From Desulfotomaculum sp. (GTDB lineage: Bacteria > Bacillota > Desulfotomaculia > Desulfotomaculales > Ammonificaceae), in contig DTYU01000040.1 of NCBI GenBank assembly GCA_012961725.1, forward strand, positions 1 to 5,630: DNA of 5,630 nucleotides. The letters are read 5' to 3'. The position numbers and the translations under genes were made by a program. Of this stretch, positions 5,630-5,630 are shown in pieces (position 1 is the first letter of the stretch; each line of letters starts with the position of its first letter). The notes under the pieces are model-generated. The model saw only the letters and a list, made by a program, of their open reading frames with translations, was not told where the DNA came from and did no database searches.

Positions 5630-5630
5630 C

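Noticed and set aside
1..5630. tRNA, rRNA, CRISPR array, insertion sequence or defence island
   Set aside because: No repeat-spacer pattern, transposase, terminal repeats or cloverleaf could be seen, and the six genes belong to common chromosomal families.

Overview
The window is an ordinary, densely coded stretch of a GC-rich bacterial chromosome with every gene on the + strand. A YtaF-type sporulation membrane protein, AGGAGG ribosome sites, frequent GTG/TTG starts and the set of gene families point to an endospore-forming, probably anaerobic Firmicute of the Desulfotomaculum/Pelotomaculum/Moorella kind. That placement is an inference from gene content and has not been tested by a search.

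Layout. Bases 1-3388 hold a tight run of four genes: the 3' part of a Clp1/Grc3-type polynucleotide kinase-like gene, a DUF502 membrane protein whose start overlaps it, an MFS transporter and a fold-type IV PLP enzyme (aminotransferase or aminodeoxychorismate lyase). Gaps are -20, 11 and 18 bases, so they are probably co-transcribed from a promoter left of the window. A GC hairpin with a short T-run (3397-3422) closes the run. A 149-base spacer follows, with an inverted repeat and a possible mother-cell sporulation promoter (AC-N16-CATAACCT). Next come ytaF (3572-4222), a 198-base spacer with a hairpin and a likely sigma-A promoter, and moeA, which is complete and ends one base before the window edge.

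The first four genes do not form an obvious pathway: RNA or nucleotide kinase, membrane protein of unknown role, exporter, amino-group enzyme. ytaF is probably a metal-transporter-like sporulation gene, and moeA inserts molybdate into molybdopterin. I see no RNA gene, mobile element, CRISPR array or new defence-like system. The points most worth a second look are the bacterial Clp1-like gene in this operon, the EF-hand-like loop in YtaF, the sporulation-type promoter before it, and the moeA start, where the longest reading frame overstates the protein by 64 residues.
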